Shown here piece after piece: positions 34,329-43,313 of a stretch of DNA of 58,926 nt (positions are counted from its first letter, which is position 1; every line of letters begins with the position of its first letter). A program made the position numbers and the translations under genes. Below the pieces are notes generated by a model. It made no database searches. It was not told the DNA's origin and saw only the letters and a program-made list of their open reading frames with translations. Source of the stretch: Candidatus Poribacteria bacterium (GTDB lineage Bacteria; Poribacteria; WGA-4E; WGA-3G); assembly GCA_026706025.1 (NCBI GenBank), contig JAPOZO010000081.1:1-58926 (forward strand), in the 5' to 3' direction.

Positions 34329-35228
34329 ATGAATATCCAATTTGAAGGCATTTTTACACCGACAGTAACACCACTTGACGAAAAAGAGCGCGTCGATGAA
34401 CGCGGGTTCGTCAATCAACTTAACCGCCTGATTAACAACGGTGTTCACGGTATCTATCTACTCGGAAGTTCCGGCGAATTTACGACGTTAACAAATACAG
34501 AGCGCGAGCGGACAATGGATATCGCTCTCAAAGCAATTGCGGGTCGCGTCCCGGTTATCTGTTGTGTAATGGATACAAGTGCCCAACGCGTTATCCAAAA
34601 CATTGAAATCGCCGAGCAGTTCGGCGTTGATGCAGTCGCTGCGACACCGGGATACTATTATCCCTCCACCGCTGATGCGGATCTGATCGAATTCTATCAG
34701 ACGGTCGCCGCGAGTACAGAACTCCCTGTTTTCATCTATAATATCCCTTCCACCGTTAAAACCTTCATTAAGCCGCAGGTTGTCGTCGAACTCTCAGAAA
34801 CCTGTGAGAATATCGTTGGAATTAAGGACAGCACCGGTGATTGGACGAACTCCCTCAATCTCATAGCACTGCTCGGTGAGCGGACGGACTTTTCTATCTT
34901 TCTCGGTTCACATGTCGCACTCGGTGCAGCGCTCCTATTCGGCGCGGATGGTGGGGTTGTCTCAATTGCAAACGTCGCCCCGAAAGAATCTGTCGCGCTC
35001 TACAACGCTGCGAAGGCACGTGATATTGATGAAGTCCATCGGTTACAAAAATGGATGCTCCAGCTCAGTAAAATGTATACCTACGGACAGGGTGTCAGCG
35101 GTATGAAAGCGTGTCTGGAAATTTTGGGGGTCTGCAGCGCACGCACGACGAACCCCCTACTACCGCTCACTGATGCTGAGAAAGCGGAACTCCGCGAATT
35201 GCTGACAGAATTGGGAGTGCGTGAATGA
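34329..35228 (+). CDS. Dihydrodipicolinate synthase/N-acetylneuraminate lyase family aldolase
   Basis: A 299-residue class I aldolase of the DapA family. Visible features are GSSGEFTTLT near residue 47, the conserved tyrosine in PVFIYNIPS near 138, the Schiff-base lysine in VGIKDSTGDW near 167 and GADGGVVSIANV near 203. In true DapA the loop reads GTTGE; here it is GSSGE, so other pyruvate-dependent aldolases are possible. It precedes aroA and overlaps it by 4 bases (ATGA), so the pair is translationally coupled. Confidence 0.88.
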   Translation: MNIQFEGIFTPTVTPLDEKERVDERGFVNQLNRLINNGVHGIYLLGSSGEFTTLTNTERERTMDIALKAIAGRVPVICCVMDTSAQRVIQNIEIAEQFGVDAVAATPGYYYPSTADADLIEFYQTVAASTELPVFIYNIPSTVKTFIKPQVVVELSETCENIVGIKDSTGDWTNSLNLIALLGERTDFSIFLGSHVALGAALLFGADGGVVSIANVAPKESVALYNAAKARDIDEVHRLQKWMLQLSKMYTYGQGVSGMKACLEILGVCSARTTNPLLPLTDAEKAELRELLTELGVRE

Positions 35229-36496
35229 TTGAGATACAACCGATCCACAAATCCCTTGATGCTACGATAGCGGTACCCGGTTCTAAGAGTTATACCAACC
35301 GAGCGTTACTGGTCGCTGCAATGGCACGTGGTGTTTCAACGTTGACAGGTGCACTCTTTAGCGACGATACACGTTATATGTCTGCGGCGCTGCGAAAACT
35401 CGGGGTCAAAATTGATGCCGATGAAAAACAAGCAAGGTTTGATATCCATGGAAACGGTGGCGTGATACCGGTTTCCAGCGCGGACCTCTATATCGGGAAC
35501 TCAGGCACCACTTCACGTTCACTTACCGCCTACGTTTCACTCGGACATGGAAAATTCGTCATTGATGGCGATGAACCGATGCGTCACGGTCGTCCTATTG
35601 CTGATCTACTCGACGCACTCAGGCAAATTGGGGGCTCGGCGCGCACCGAATTTGAGAACGGACATCTCCCTGTTATTATTCAAGCAGATGGACTTGTCGG
35701 TGGAAAGACCCGCCTTGATGTCAGTAAGAGCAGTCAGTTCTTAACGGCGCTGCTCCTCATCGCACCCTACGCAAAAAACGGCATGGAGATTGAGGTGGTC
35801 GGTAACCGCGAAATGCCTTATGTTGACATCACACGATCTGTCATGGCAGCGTTTGGTGTACAGGTTATGAGCGAAGACTACAAGTTTTTTCGGATTGAAG
35901 GTGGACAGCAGTATCAGCCGCGGGCCTATAACATAGAACCGGATGCCTCTAACGCCTCTTACTTCTTTGCTGCCGCTGCACTCACTGGTGGACGTGTCAC
36001 TGTCCAACACCTAAATTTAGATTCCGCACAAGGTGATCTCCAGTTTGTACATATCTTAGAACAGATGGGCTGTCGCACTACCGTTTCCGATACAGGTATT
36101 ACTGTTACCGGACCGCGCGAATTAAAAGGGATTGATGTCGATATGCGGACGATTTCGGATACTGCCTTGACCCTCGCGGCGATTGCGCCCTTCGCTGATA
36201 GCAAAGTAACCATCCGAAATATTGAGCATACGCGTTGGCAAGAGACTGATCGGATTCATGCGATGGTGACTGAGCTTCGGAAATTAGGCGTGCCAGTCGT
36301 TGAACACCAAGACGGGCTCGAAATCTCACCCGCACTTATCACTCCTGCAGCGATTGATACCTACGAAGACCACCGCGTGGCGATGGCATTTTCGCTCATT
36401 GGCTTAAAAACACCGGGGATCCAGATTAATAATCCAGAGTGCGTCAGCAAAACGTTCCCTAATTATTTTGAGGTGTTTGAAAGACTATACGCTTGA
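35225..36496 (+). CDS. aroA: 3-phosphoshikimate 1-carboxyvinyltransferase (EPSP synthase)
   Basis: Joins shikimate-3-phosphate and phosphoenolpyruvate, the sixth step of the shikimate pathway. The 423-residue protein shows PGSKSYTNRALLVAA near residue 19, the phosphate loop LYIGNSGTTSRSLTAYVSLG near 87, RHGRPIADLLDALRQIG near 120, the DISSDTALT-like region RTISDTALTLAAIA near 308, and EDHRVAMAFS near 380. Length and order are normal. It is coupled to the dapA-like gene; aroQ is separately located at 4276. Confidence 0.95.
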   Translation: MIEIQPIHKSLDATIAVPGSKSYTNRALLVAAMARGVSTLTGALFSDDTRYMSAALRKLGVKIDADEKQARFDIHGNGGVIPVSSADLYIGNSGTTSRSLTAYVSLGHGKFVIDGDEPMRHGRPIADLLDALRQIGGSARTEFENGHLPVIIQADGLVGGKTRLDVSKSSQFLTALLLIAPYAKNGMEIEVVGNREMPYVDITRSVMAAFGVQVMSEDYKFFRIEGGQQYQPRAYNIEPDASNASYFFAAAALTGGRVTVQHLNLDSAQGDLQFVHILEQMGCRTTVSDTGITVTGPRELKGIDVDMRTISDTALTLAAIAPFADSKVTIRNIEHTRWQETDRIHAMVTELRKLGVPVVEHQDGLEISPALITPAAIDTYEDHRVAMAFSLIGLKTPGIQINNPECVSKTFPNYFEVFERLYA

Positions 36497-36563
36497 AAGT
36501 ATCTTTCTTACGAAAGTTGGCAATTATAGTAAAATCGGAAAATGTGTTTACACTTCGCATCTT

Positions 36564-36591
36564 CGTAGGGCTGGGTAACCCAGCCCCTACG
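36564..36591. repeat. GTAGG-type palindrome
   Basis: CGTAGGG-CTGGGT is followed by AACCCAGCCCCTACG, an almost perfect palindrome with one base bulged. It belongs to a small family of GTAGG-framed hairpins in this window (50958, 52291, 53200, 48399). Confidence 0.65.
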
Positions 36592-36711
36592 AGTTACCGT
36601 GTGTGCAAATAATTATGGGATTTACTATAAGGTATTTTTGTGCTATCCTTAAATCACTGTATTTTGGGTGCCAGTTGTAAGATGAATGTATTGTTTAAGG
36701 AGAACTCACAC

Positions 36712-36954
36712 ATGGAATTTGATGAACAAACAAGGCAAACAGTTAACAACCTCATTACCTGTAACACGCGAATCATGAGTGGCACGCCTGTTTTCAAAAA
36801 CACGCGTGTTCCCATCAAAAACCTCATTGATTATTTAGAAGCAGGTGATAGCTTAGACGAGTTTTTAGAGGATTTTCCTTCTGTCAGTCGGGCACAGGCT
36901 ATGCAGGCTTTGGAGTTAGCAAAGGAGATGTTACTCACACAAACCTATGCATAA
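36712..36954 (+). CDS. DUF433 domain protein
   Basis: An 80-residue protein with the DUF433 fold, a winged helix-like domain found in VapB45-type antitoxins. The typical core is TCNTRIMSGTPVFKNTRVPIKNLIDYLEAGDSLDEFLEDFPSVSRAQAMQALELA. The ATG at 36712 follows AAGGAG at a normal distance; upstream in-frame starts lack it. The usual partner, a DUF5615/PIN toxin, is not found downstream, where a large secreted protein begins, so this looks solitary. Confidence 0.83.
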   Translation: MEFDEQTRQTVNNLITCNTRIMSGTPVFKNTRVPIKNLIDYLEAGDSLDEFLEDFPSVSRAQAMQALELAKEMLLTQTYA

Positions 36955-37004
36955 ATTTTTGAGGTGCTGGTGGGGTTGTATGTTTGAATTTAGAAGGGGA
37001 CAGT

Positions 37005-40000
37005 ATGAGACTTTGTGCCATAACTATTCTGAGTGGGATCTTTTGTATACTTTATTCTCAAATGGCATTGTCTGCCGAAATTACGGTTACTGGCAATAAG
37101 GTCTTTGTTGAAACAGATACTTGTGAAGTCCAGTTTATAGATGGCGTTATCACTCAACTCTCCAACAGACTGACAGACGAAGTCTATACATTACCGCTCG
37201 GCATCGGTGATATACCTACAGGCATTAGCGGACGTAGCGGGTTATTGCGGCGAAATAACGACTCTCTTTGGACAGACCAAGCGACGCTAATAGAAGCAAG
37301 AAAAATCGCGCCCCTCAAAGCAGAAATCATATTTGGGCAGGGACAAAACGAGATTCGACTGTTCATAGCTGTCGATGAAAACACGAACGACCTCCTGATT
37401 GAACAAGAGGGCGTTTCCGACACAGCAGGTGTCTATGGAATCCAATGGGGGTGTGGGAATTTAGACACAAGAAATCTTGACCTCATTTTACCGGCGCAAG
37501 GTGGGCAAATCATTGATGCCGCGTCTCCAACCACTTCCGGGAGTTTCGACTATCCTGAACATTGGGAGGCACAACTCGCAATTATTCAATCAGAGCAAGG
37601 CGGTTTTTATATTCGCGGGACAGATGAAACCTTTCAGTTTAAAGTGCTCCACTACGAAAAAGATATAGAGAGTTTGGCACTCAATTTTGAAACCCAAAAT
37701 CAAGCACCTTTCGATGCCCTTACCTCGGCACAGTCTGTCGTGTGGCGATTGAATACATACGCAGGTGATTGGCGTGTCCCTGCCCGACACTATCGAGACT
37801 GGATGGAAGAGACCTTCAATCCGAGAAGATTAACAGAGATACCTGCATGGGTTTCCGAAATCGGTTTGGTTGTTATCTATCACGGTTCGGATACGAACCT
37901 GCTGGAGAGCTTAGCAGAACAGATTGATCCGACAAAAACGTTGCTGTATCTAACACAATGGCGGAAAGACGACTACGATACGAATTATCCAGATTATACA
38001 GCATCCGAGAACTTCAGTAGTTTTCTTGAAGCTGCGCATCAGCACGGATTTCGGGTGATGCTCCACACCAATTTCCCTGGGATCGCGCCCTATCATCCGC
38101 GCTACGCTGAACTTCAGAAGTATCAATTTCGGGACCGATGGAGTGGCAACCCAATCGGTTGGTTTTGGGATCGGCTTGAAGAACCTGGGCGACACGCTTT
38201 TATTAATCCTGCGAGTCCTGAATTTAGGAAAATCCTCGTTCACCAATTAATAGACGTATCGGAGAAATATCAGGTTGATGCTTTCCATCTGGATGTTAGC
38301 CTTATTGCTAAAAATGACGCAAACGGTTTGATAGAAGGATTGAATTCGGCACAAGGGAACGTCCAACTGCATACGGAATTGACGGAAGCCATGCCGCAGG
38401 TCGTTTTCGGTGGTGAAGGACTTCACGAGGTCACCTTCTTCCGTGAGAGTTTTGCACAACGCCTGATATACTCGCTGGATATTAAACCGCACCCTATCAG
38501 CACATTCTTATTTTCTCCTCATACTTTGCTCTATGGACATTTGGGATTGCCAAACCCGGATATCGGTCCCGAGCTCTATCAAGAATACCTAAGTTTGTAT
38601 GAGAATTGGGGTGTTTTGCCGACGCTTCGTCTCTGGTCAACTGAACAGTTGGAGAAAGATCATCTCGGAACACAGCAGTTACTCTCGCTCGCCAGGGCTT
38701 GGCAAAAGTTCGGTTTCAAGCCTGATTTTGAAATGGATTGGGGAACAGGAACGCTTTTTCAATATATAGGCAAAGGCGGTGAAGTCGCAACACTTCAAAA
38801 AACGGACGGACGGGTTACGTTCGTTCTACCAGAGGATGGCATCGGGTATGAAAGAATCTTTGGGGTAGCACAGGTGGAAACCGAGCGAAGTCTTCTACAT
38901 TGGCATGCTTACAATCAGACAACGCTCCTTGGATTAAATCCTAAAAAACCTTATTTTTTAAATGATGCCTCCCGCGATTTTTCGCAAGTGCATATTAATG
39001 CCTTACCAGAAGATGTTTCTCTAACAGCATCGCGTGTGACCGAAAATGCTGCCCTCTTTCGTCTTGAAAGAACGAATGCCTCTCACGAAATCGATTTGTT
39101 GTCACAGTTTCATCTCGTGCGGACGGGCATTGTCTTGAATTCGGAAGAATTGTCACGACAGAGAGGTGCCACTTTCCAACCTGCTGAGGCTTCTGTCGCT
39201 GGGGTTCACAAAACCGCGATCCACGCCCATCCGCCGTATCAAGGTATCAGCGGGGATGCATTCGGGGAATGGACCCTTTCACTACCGGATAGTCCTGATA
39301 TCCGTTTAGAATTTGACATCGGGTTGCGGGACGGTTCTGAAGGTTCCGATGGCGTAACATTCATTGTCTCCATCCAGGGCGATGAGGTTTTTCGTAAACA
39401 TTATAACGAACAGAGATGGGAACATATCACTCTTGATTTGTCATCTTATCGGAATCAACAAGTTACGCTCCGATTTACCACGACACCCGGTCCCGTTGGA
39501 AATGGCGCGTGGGATTGGGCGATGTGGGGCGTACCCAAAATCGTTTCCGAACCTTCAAACGCACCTGCGAAAGTAGGATTTTTCTTAACCAATGAACCGA
39601 TAAAAAATTTTCCTGATACGCTTGAGTATCAAGGAGATAGTCAATATTCTCTTGATACCGAGCTGCCTGCACAGGTATTCTTTTTCTTCAATACGCCACA
39701 ACAAGTGGATGGAGTCTATAACCTGACGGATGCCCAATTTGTTGCTGGGCTCCAGTATAATGGTATATTCCGACTCGGAAGTGTTTGGGGTTCAGGTCAA
39801 CGAATGAAATTGACTGCTGCTGGCGTGAGTAAAAACACGATTTCAGCACATCCACCCCCGAATGGACAAACCGTTCTCCAGTTCTTACTGTCTCTGCCAC
39901 ATGTCCAAGAATTGACCTTCGATTTTTCAATGGGGCTGCCCGATAGAAGTTGTAGCCTTGATGGATTGTTCTTTAAAGTGTTTCTGAACGGAGAAAAGCG

Positions 40001-40193
40001 GTTTGAACACTTCGCATTCAACACACCGGGTTGGGTGGACGCGCAAGTCTCTCTTTCTGAGTTTGCCGGTGAAGTTGTGTTATTGGAGTTGGTGACCGAC
40101 TCCGTCGAAAGTGCAACCTGTGACTGGGCGCATTGGGCAAATTTAATGATTACTCCTAAAGACTTTAAACCCCGTGGTGATGCCAGCAATTAG
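37005..40193 (+). CDS. Large secreted glycosidase-like protein (DUF6259-like)
   Basis: A 1062-residue exported protein with a signal peptide (MRLCAITILSGIFCILYSQMALSA). The ATG at 37005 follows GAAGGGG. An N-terminal beta domain precedes a TIM-barrel-like core (residues about 270-600): TKTLLYLTQWRKDDYD, GFRVMLHTNFPG, ASPEFRKILVHQLIDVSEKYQVDAFHLDVS, VVFGGEGLHE. The HLD and GGEGL residues are placed like the acids of GH-type barrels, so a glycoside hydrolase role is likely but unproven. Two related C-terminal jelly-roll-like modules share a motif pattern: GVHKTAIHAHPPYQG.. and GVSKNTISAHPPPNG.., each ending in a W-rich WAMWG / WAHWA strand. Confidence 0.7.
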   Translation: MRLCAITILSGIFCILYSQMALSAEITVTGNKVFVETDTCEVQFIDGVITQLSNRLTDEVYTLPLGIGDIPTGISGRSGLLRRNNDSLWTDQATLIEARKIAPLKAEIIFGQGQNEIRLFIAVDENTNDLLIEQEGVSDTAGVYGIQWGCGNLDTRNLDLILPAQGGQIIDAASPTTSGSFDYPEHWEAQLAIIQSEQGGFYIRGTDETFQFKVLHYEKDIESLALNFETQNQAPFDALTSAQSVVWRLNTYAGDWRVPARHYRDWMEETFNPRRLTEIPAWVSEIGLVVIYHGSDTNLLESLAEQIDPTKTLLYLTQWRKDDYDTNYPDYTASENFSSFLEAAHQHGFRVMLHTNFPGIAPYHPRYAELQKYQFRDRWSGNPIGWFWDRLEEPGRHAFINPASPEFRKILVHQLIDVSEKYQVDAFHLDVSLIAKNDANGLIEGLNSAQGNVQLHTELTEAMPQVVFGGEGLHEVTFFRESFAQRLIYSLDIKPHPISTFLFSPHTLLYGHLGLPNPDIGPELYQEYLSLYENWGVLPTLRLWSTEQLEKDHLGTQQLLSLARAWQKFGFKPDFEMDWGTGTLFQYIGKGGEVATLQKTDGRVTFVLPEDGIGYERIFGVAQVETERSLLHWHAYNQTTLLGLNPKKPYFLNDASRDFSQVHINALPEDVSLTASRVTENAALFRLERTNASHEIDLLSQFHLVRTGIVLNSEELSRQRGATFQPAEASVAGVHKTAIHAHPPYQGISGDAFGEWTLSLPDSPDIRLEFDIGLRDGSEGSDGVTFIVSIQGDEVFRKHYNEQRWEHITLDLSSYRNQQVTLRFTTTPGPVGNGAWDWAMWGVPKIVSEPSNAPAKVGFFLTNEPIKNFPDTLEYQGDSQYSLDTELPAQVFFFFNTPQQVDGVYNLTDAQFVAGLQYNGIFRLGSVWGSGQRMKLTAAGVSKNTISAHPPPNGQTVLQFLLSLPHVQELTFDFSMGLPDRSCSLDGLFFKVFLNGEKRFEHFAFNTPGWVDAQVSLSEFAGEVVLLELVTDSVESATCDWAHWANLMITPKDFKPRGDASN

Positions 40194-40210
40194 GCTTTAA
40201 ACACCAAAGG

Positions 40211-41641
40211 CTAATCAAACCTAAATCTTGACCGGAATTCGCCTAAAACGGCGATCCCCCCACCATAAAACAGCACCGCCAACGGGATCAACACCCAAAC
40301 CGACAAAAATCCTTTCAACAACACCAAACCGATACCCATCACAGCAGAGAGGCAGACGGCTTTCAAAAGTGTTGGTATTATGGGAAATGTTTCGCGGAAT
40401 GTGACTATATTTCTTGAGATATAGCCAATCCCAACCACAAGCACGTATGCTTCGCTGATGACCATCGCGATCGCTGCACCGACATGGCTGAAACGCGGAA
40501 TCAGGTATAAATTCAGGCAGATGTTCAAGAATGCTGTCGTCCCCATGAGAACTGAGAAGGCACGCCGTTTATCTGTTGCGCGTAGGACTGCCAGCACTGC
40601 GGTCGTTACGAAGAGGAGTCCACCTGCCCAACTGAGCCACTGAAGTGCTGTTGCCACTTTATCTACTTGCGCCGATGTGTAAGTCGGAAATAATACTGCC
40701 GTAATTTCGGATGATAATATTGAAAGTCCAATCGCGAACGGAAATCCGCATAGGACCATCCATCGCATACCGAAAGTGTATGCGCCCGGGAATCTCCCCT
40801 TTTCTCTCTCCCATGCACGCGACAGCACTGGAAACATCGCACCCATCATGAACGCACCCGGCAGGATTGTAAAGGCGTTGACAATGGTATACGCCAACCC
40901 GTACCACGTGTTAGCATCTACACCTTCTGAACTTAACTTTGACAGCATGATCGCATCTACACGGAAATAGAGCAAGTTGAAGAGATTACCGATAGCAAAG
41001 GGAAGTGCCTGCTGCATCAGCACTTTTACTGTCTTTCGACTTGGTTGGAAACGGAGTGGCGTGAAGTGGAATCGGGTGAACCCAACACTGAAAATAAGGT
41101 TAATGCAACCCGCTGCTAACATGACTTGACAGACAGTCACCAATCCATATCCAAAGAGGATCGCCCCGCCGCTGACGAAAAGAAAAACGCCACGCTCGGC
41201 AATCACAGTGAGTGCCTCATATTTCATCTCCTCGTATGCACGGAAGACGCACCGGTACAGCTGCGCAATGGAATTGGTGATCTCTGCTAACCCTAAGAAA
41301 ATTATCATCTCTACAATTATGGGGGTGTAGAAGAAGATACCGCTGATAAGCATGATGCTGTATGCAATGATTGACAGAATACAGCGAACGATGAGCGCGT
41401 TCCCGAGATAGTGTCGTGTCTGATGGAGATGTAGCGTCATCTCTCGGATGAGTGGGTTTTGTATGCCGAGTTCTGTTAGGATCGCAATCAGATTGGTAAG
41501 CGCAATTGCAACAAAATAGCCGCCAAGTTCACTTTCGGTGAAATAACGTGGCATCAGCCAGACTGTTATCACCAGTGAGCCGAGGCGACCGATAAGGTGC
41601 GCACTAAAGAGACTGGACGTGTTTTTAAGGATACGGTTCAT
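40211..41641 (-). CDS. Oligosaccharide flippase / Wzx-like membrane protein
   Basis: A 476-residue protein with about 12-14 membrane helices of the MOP/MATE superfamily (polysaccharide biosynthesis protein). It starts LKNTSSLFSAHLIGRLGSLVITVWL and has typical FRVDAIMLSKLSSEGVDANTWYGLAYTIVNAFTILPGAFM near 230. It moves lipid-linked sugars across the cytoplasmic membrane. Its ATG overlaps the final UGA of the redoxin frame (ATGA), implying coupling to full-length redoxin translation. No other polysaccharide genes are adjacent. Confidence 0.87.
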   Translation of the reverse strand: MNRILKNTSSLFSAHLIGRLGSLVITVWLMPRYFTESELGGYFVAIALTNLIAILTELGIQNPLIREMTLHLHQTRHYLGNALIVRCILSIIAYSIMLISGIFFYTPIIVEMIIFLGLAEITNSIAQLYRCVFRAYEEMKYEALTVIAERGVFLFVSGGAILFGYGLVTVCQVMLAAGCINLIFSVGFTRFHFTPLRFQPSRKTVKVLMQQALPFAIGNLFNLLYFRVDAIMLSKLSSEGVDANTWYGLAYTIVNAFTILPGAFMMGAMFPVLSRAWEREKGRFPGAYTFGMRWMVLCGFPFAIGLSILSSEITAVLFPTYTSAQVDKVATALQWLSWAGGLLFVTTAVLAVLRATDKRRAFSVLMGTTAFLNICLNLYLIPRFSHVGAAIAMVISEAYVLVVGIGYISRNIVTFRETFPIIPTLLKAVCLSAVMGIGLVLLKGFLSVWVLIPLAVLFYGGGIAVLGEFRSRFRFD

Positions 41642-42522
41642 CTATGCTGCAGCTGCGAGAGTTGTTCAAGAATCAGGTCCCGAGCGGGACGATCCGAATT
41701 TCGCTTGCCGATATAGAGCCATTTCAGGGTACCCGCTTTATCCACTAAGAACGTTGCTGGCAGGTACATATCCCGACGGTGGAAGTGATAAGGTTTAACG
41801 ATGCCATAAGCCTCATGGACAGAGGAACCCGGATCCGCAAGCAACGGGATGTCCATTGTTTCGGTGTCCTTAAATTTCGTTATGACTGAGATCGGTTCCG
41901 GTTTAATCGTTACAACGACGGTATCGTATTTTTCGTCGAATAGTTTTTGATGGGTCGCAAACTGCGCCGTATAATTAGCACAGACCGGTCAGTAAGTTTG
42001 AAGCAGCAAACTAACAAGTACATTCTTTTTTCCCTTATAATCAGAGAGTCTGAATGCCGTTTCTCCGTCTGCTTCGGTGAGGTTAAAATCCGGGGCAGGT
42101 GAGCCGATAGGTAAAGGCGTGTTACGCTTGAGTTTGGCGAATTCTGTTGTCAACGCGTCTATTGTTAGATTTGTTGTTTCATCGGTGTGCTTCCAGCGCA
42201 CGTATCCCGATTTATCAATAATGAACAGTGCTGTTTCTTCATCCTCGGCTGCTTGCCGCCACGCGACCCTTATGTTATATTTTGTCTTAAATTCCTCAAG
42301 TATTGGCGGAGGATACAACTTTAAGATAGGTGGCACATAATTTATGACGTATACATTGGCTTTGCCGTGACAATGCTCAGCGAAGCCGATATCTATCGCA
42401 AGTTGAGAACCGAACACGCGATCGCCGACTTCTAAACTGTGTGCAGCGGCAACAACGCCTGCCAAGAGCATCACAACGAGAAGCACGGTGTGTAAGTATC
42501 TATGAAAATGTGAAAATGGCAT
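41638..42522 (-). CDS. Probable selenoprotein: tandem-domain redoxin, Sec at residue 178
   Basis: The frame is open for 294 codons apart from one UGA at 41989-41991 (codon 178). Reading it as selenocysteine gives LLQTY-U-PVCANYT, so U replaces the first cysteine of a CxxC redox motif. Downstream sequence stays in frame and ends as a redoxin: MYLPATFLVDKAGTLKWLYIG near 252. The protein begins with a signal/anchor segment (HTVLLVVMLLAGVVAAAHSL). A first thioredoxin-like domain (about 30-140) keeps the C-terminal FIIDKSGYVRWKH strand but has no CxxC. A second begins PIGSPAPDFNL near 148. AAGGAG precedes the ATG, 24 bases after tsaB. The natural stop is also UGA and overlaps the flippase start. 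A nonsense mutation is the main alternative. Confidence 0.8.
41953..41986 (-). promoter_or_regulatory. Possible bacterial SECIS hairpin after the in-frame UGA
   Basis: Five bases or so after the UGA the mRNA can pair CUGUGC with GCGCAG (41962-41983) around a 10-base loop, UAAUUAUACG, one U-G pair included. GGU and ACC further out could add three pairs beyond a bulge. Position suits a bacterial SECIS, but the loop lacks the G/U arrangement of E. coli fdhF, so the call is tentative. Confidence 0.35.
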
Positions 42523-42546
42523 GGTGAATCTCCTTAAGTGTTGCCG

Positions 42547-43227
42547 TCAATAGAGTCCAACCCTAACGTAGTTCGGCACTAATGTCCAGTAGTCGTCAAC
42601 ATCGTCGTTTTGTAAACGTTGCCTGCCGAGATGCGCGATCGTTGCACCGCGTGGAACATTGAAAATAGCATCAGCAAAGTCGGCACGCTTGCCGAGCCTT
42701 TCACGGACTGCGTCTCCATACGTCAACAATCCATCACCAGCGAAGTTAATAGTGTGCTCTGGAGAAGTGTGTGTATCAAGACGATCAAGGAAAGCATCAA
42801 GTGATAGGCAGAGATCCTCGCTGAGACGTTGCCATTCCGTGCCGCCTTGAAAAATAGCACCGTAGACTTCACTCCGGCGAGCATCGAGAAGCGGGCAAAT
42901 GATGCCGTTTGTCCATCGGAGGTTGTACGCGACCGCTTCCAATGTTGAGACACCGACGATCGGTTTGTCGAGGGCATAACAGAGCGATTTAATCGTCGCA
43001 ACGCCGATACGGATGCCCGTAAACGATCCGGGCCCGATGCCGACAGCGCATCCGTCTAAGTCGTCTGTTGTAATGTCGCTCCACTTTAAGACCGTGTCGA
43101 TCGCAGGCATGAGTCTGGAAGAGTGTGCTTGGACGATATTGAGTGTATGTTCAGCGGCTAAGTTATCGCCGTCTATTAAGGCGACGCTGCCAATTGGCGT
43201 TGAAGTATCAATACCTAAGATTTTCAT
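42547..43227 (-). CDS. tsaB: tRNA threonylcarbamoyladenosine biosynthesis protein TsaB
   Basis: Scaffold partner of TsaD and TsaE in t6A37 tRNA modification. The 226-residue protein starts KILGIDTSTPIGSVAL, has HSSRLMPAIDTVL near 37, and the family hallmark GIGPGSFTGIRIGVATIKSL near residue 66, followed by ICPLLDARRSEVYGAIF near 111. The ATG at 43227 is chosen over an in-frame TTG one codon upstream. It ends 24 bases before the redoxin gene in the same direction. tsaE is at 25263; tsaD is not in the window. Confidence 0.93.
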   Translation of the reverse strand: MKILGIDTSTPIGSVALIDGDNLAAEHTLNIVQAHSSRLMPAIDTVLKWSDITTDDLDGCAVGIGPGSFTGIRIGVATIKSLCYALDKPIVGVSTLEAVAYNLRWTNGIICPLLDARRSEVYGAIFQGGTEWQRLSEDLCLSLDAFLDRLDTHTSPEHTINFAGDGLLTYGDAVRERLGKRADFADAIFNVPRGATIAHLGRQRLQNDDVDDYWTLVPNYVRVGLY

Positions 43228-43313
43228 CAATTATATCTAAAAAGAGCCTTAATGAAGTTAAATAATTTAGAACTTATGACATTGCTTCATAAATTCCTCT
43301 AATAATTTTTAAT

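Noticed and set aside
41638-41856. Separate 72-residue protein starting at 41856
   Set aside because: It is the in-frame continuation of the redoxin after the UGA, has no ribosome site of its own, and begins in mid-domain.
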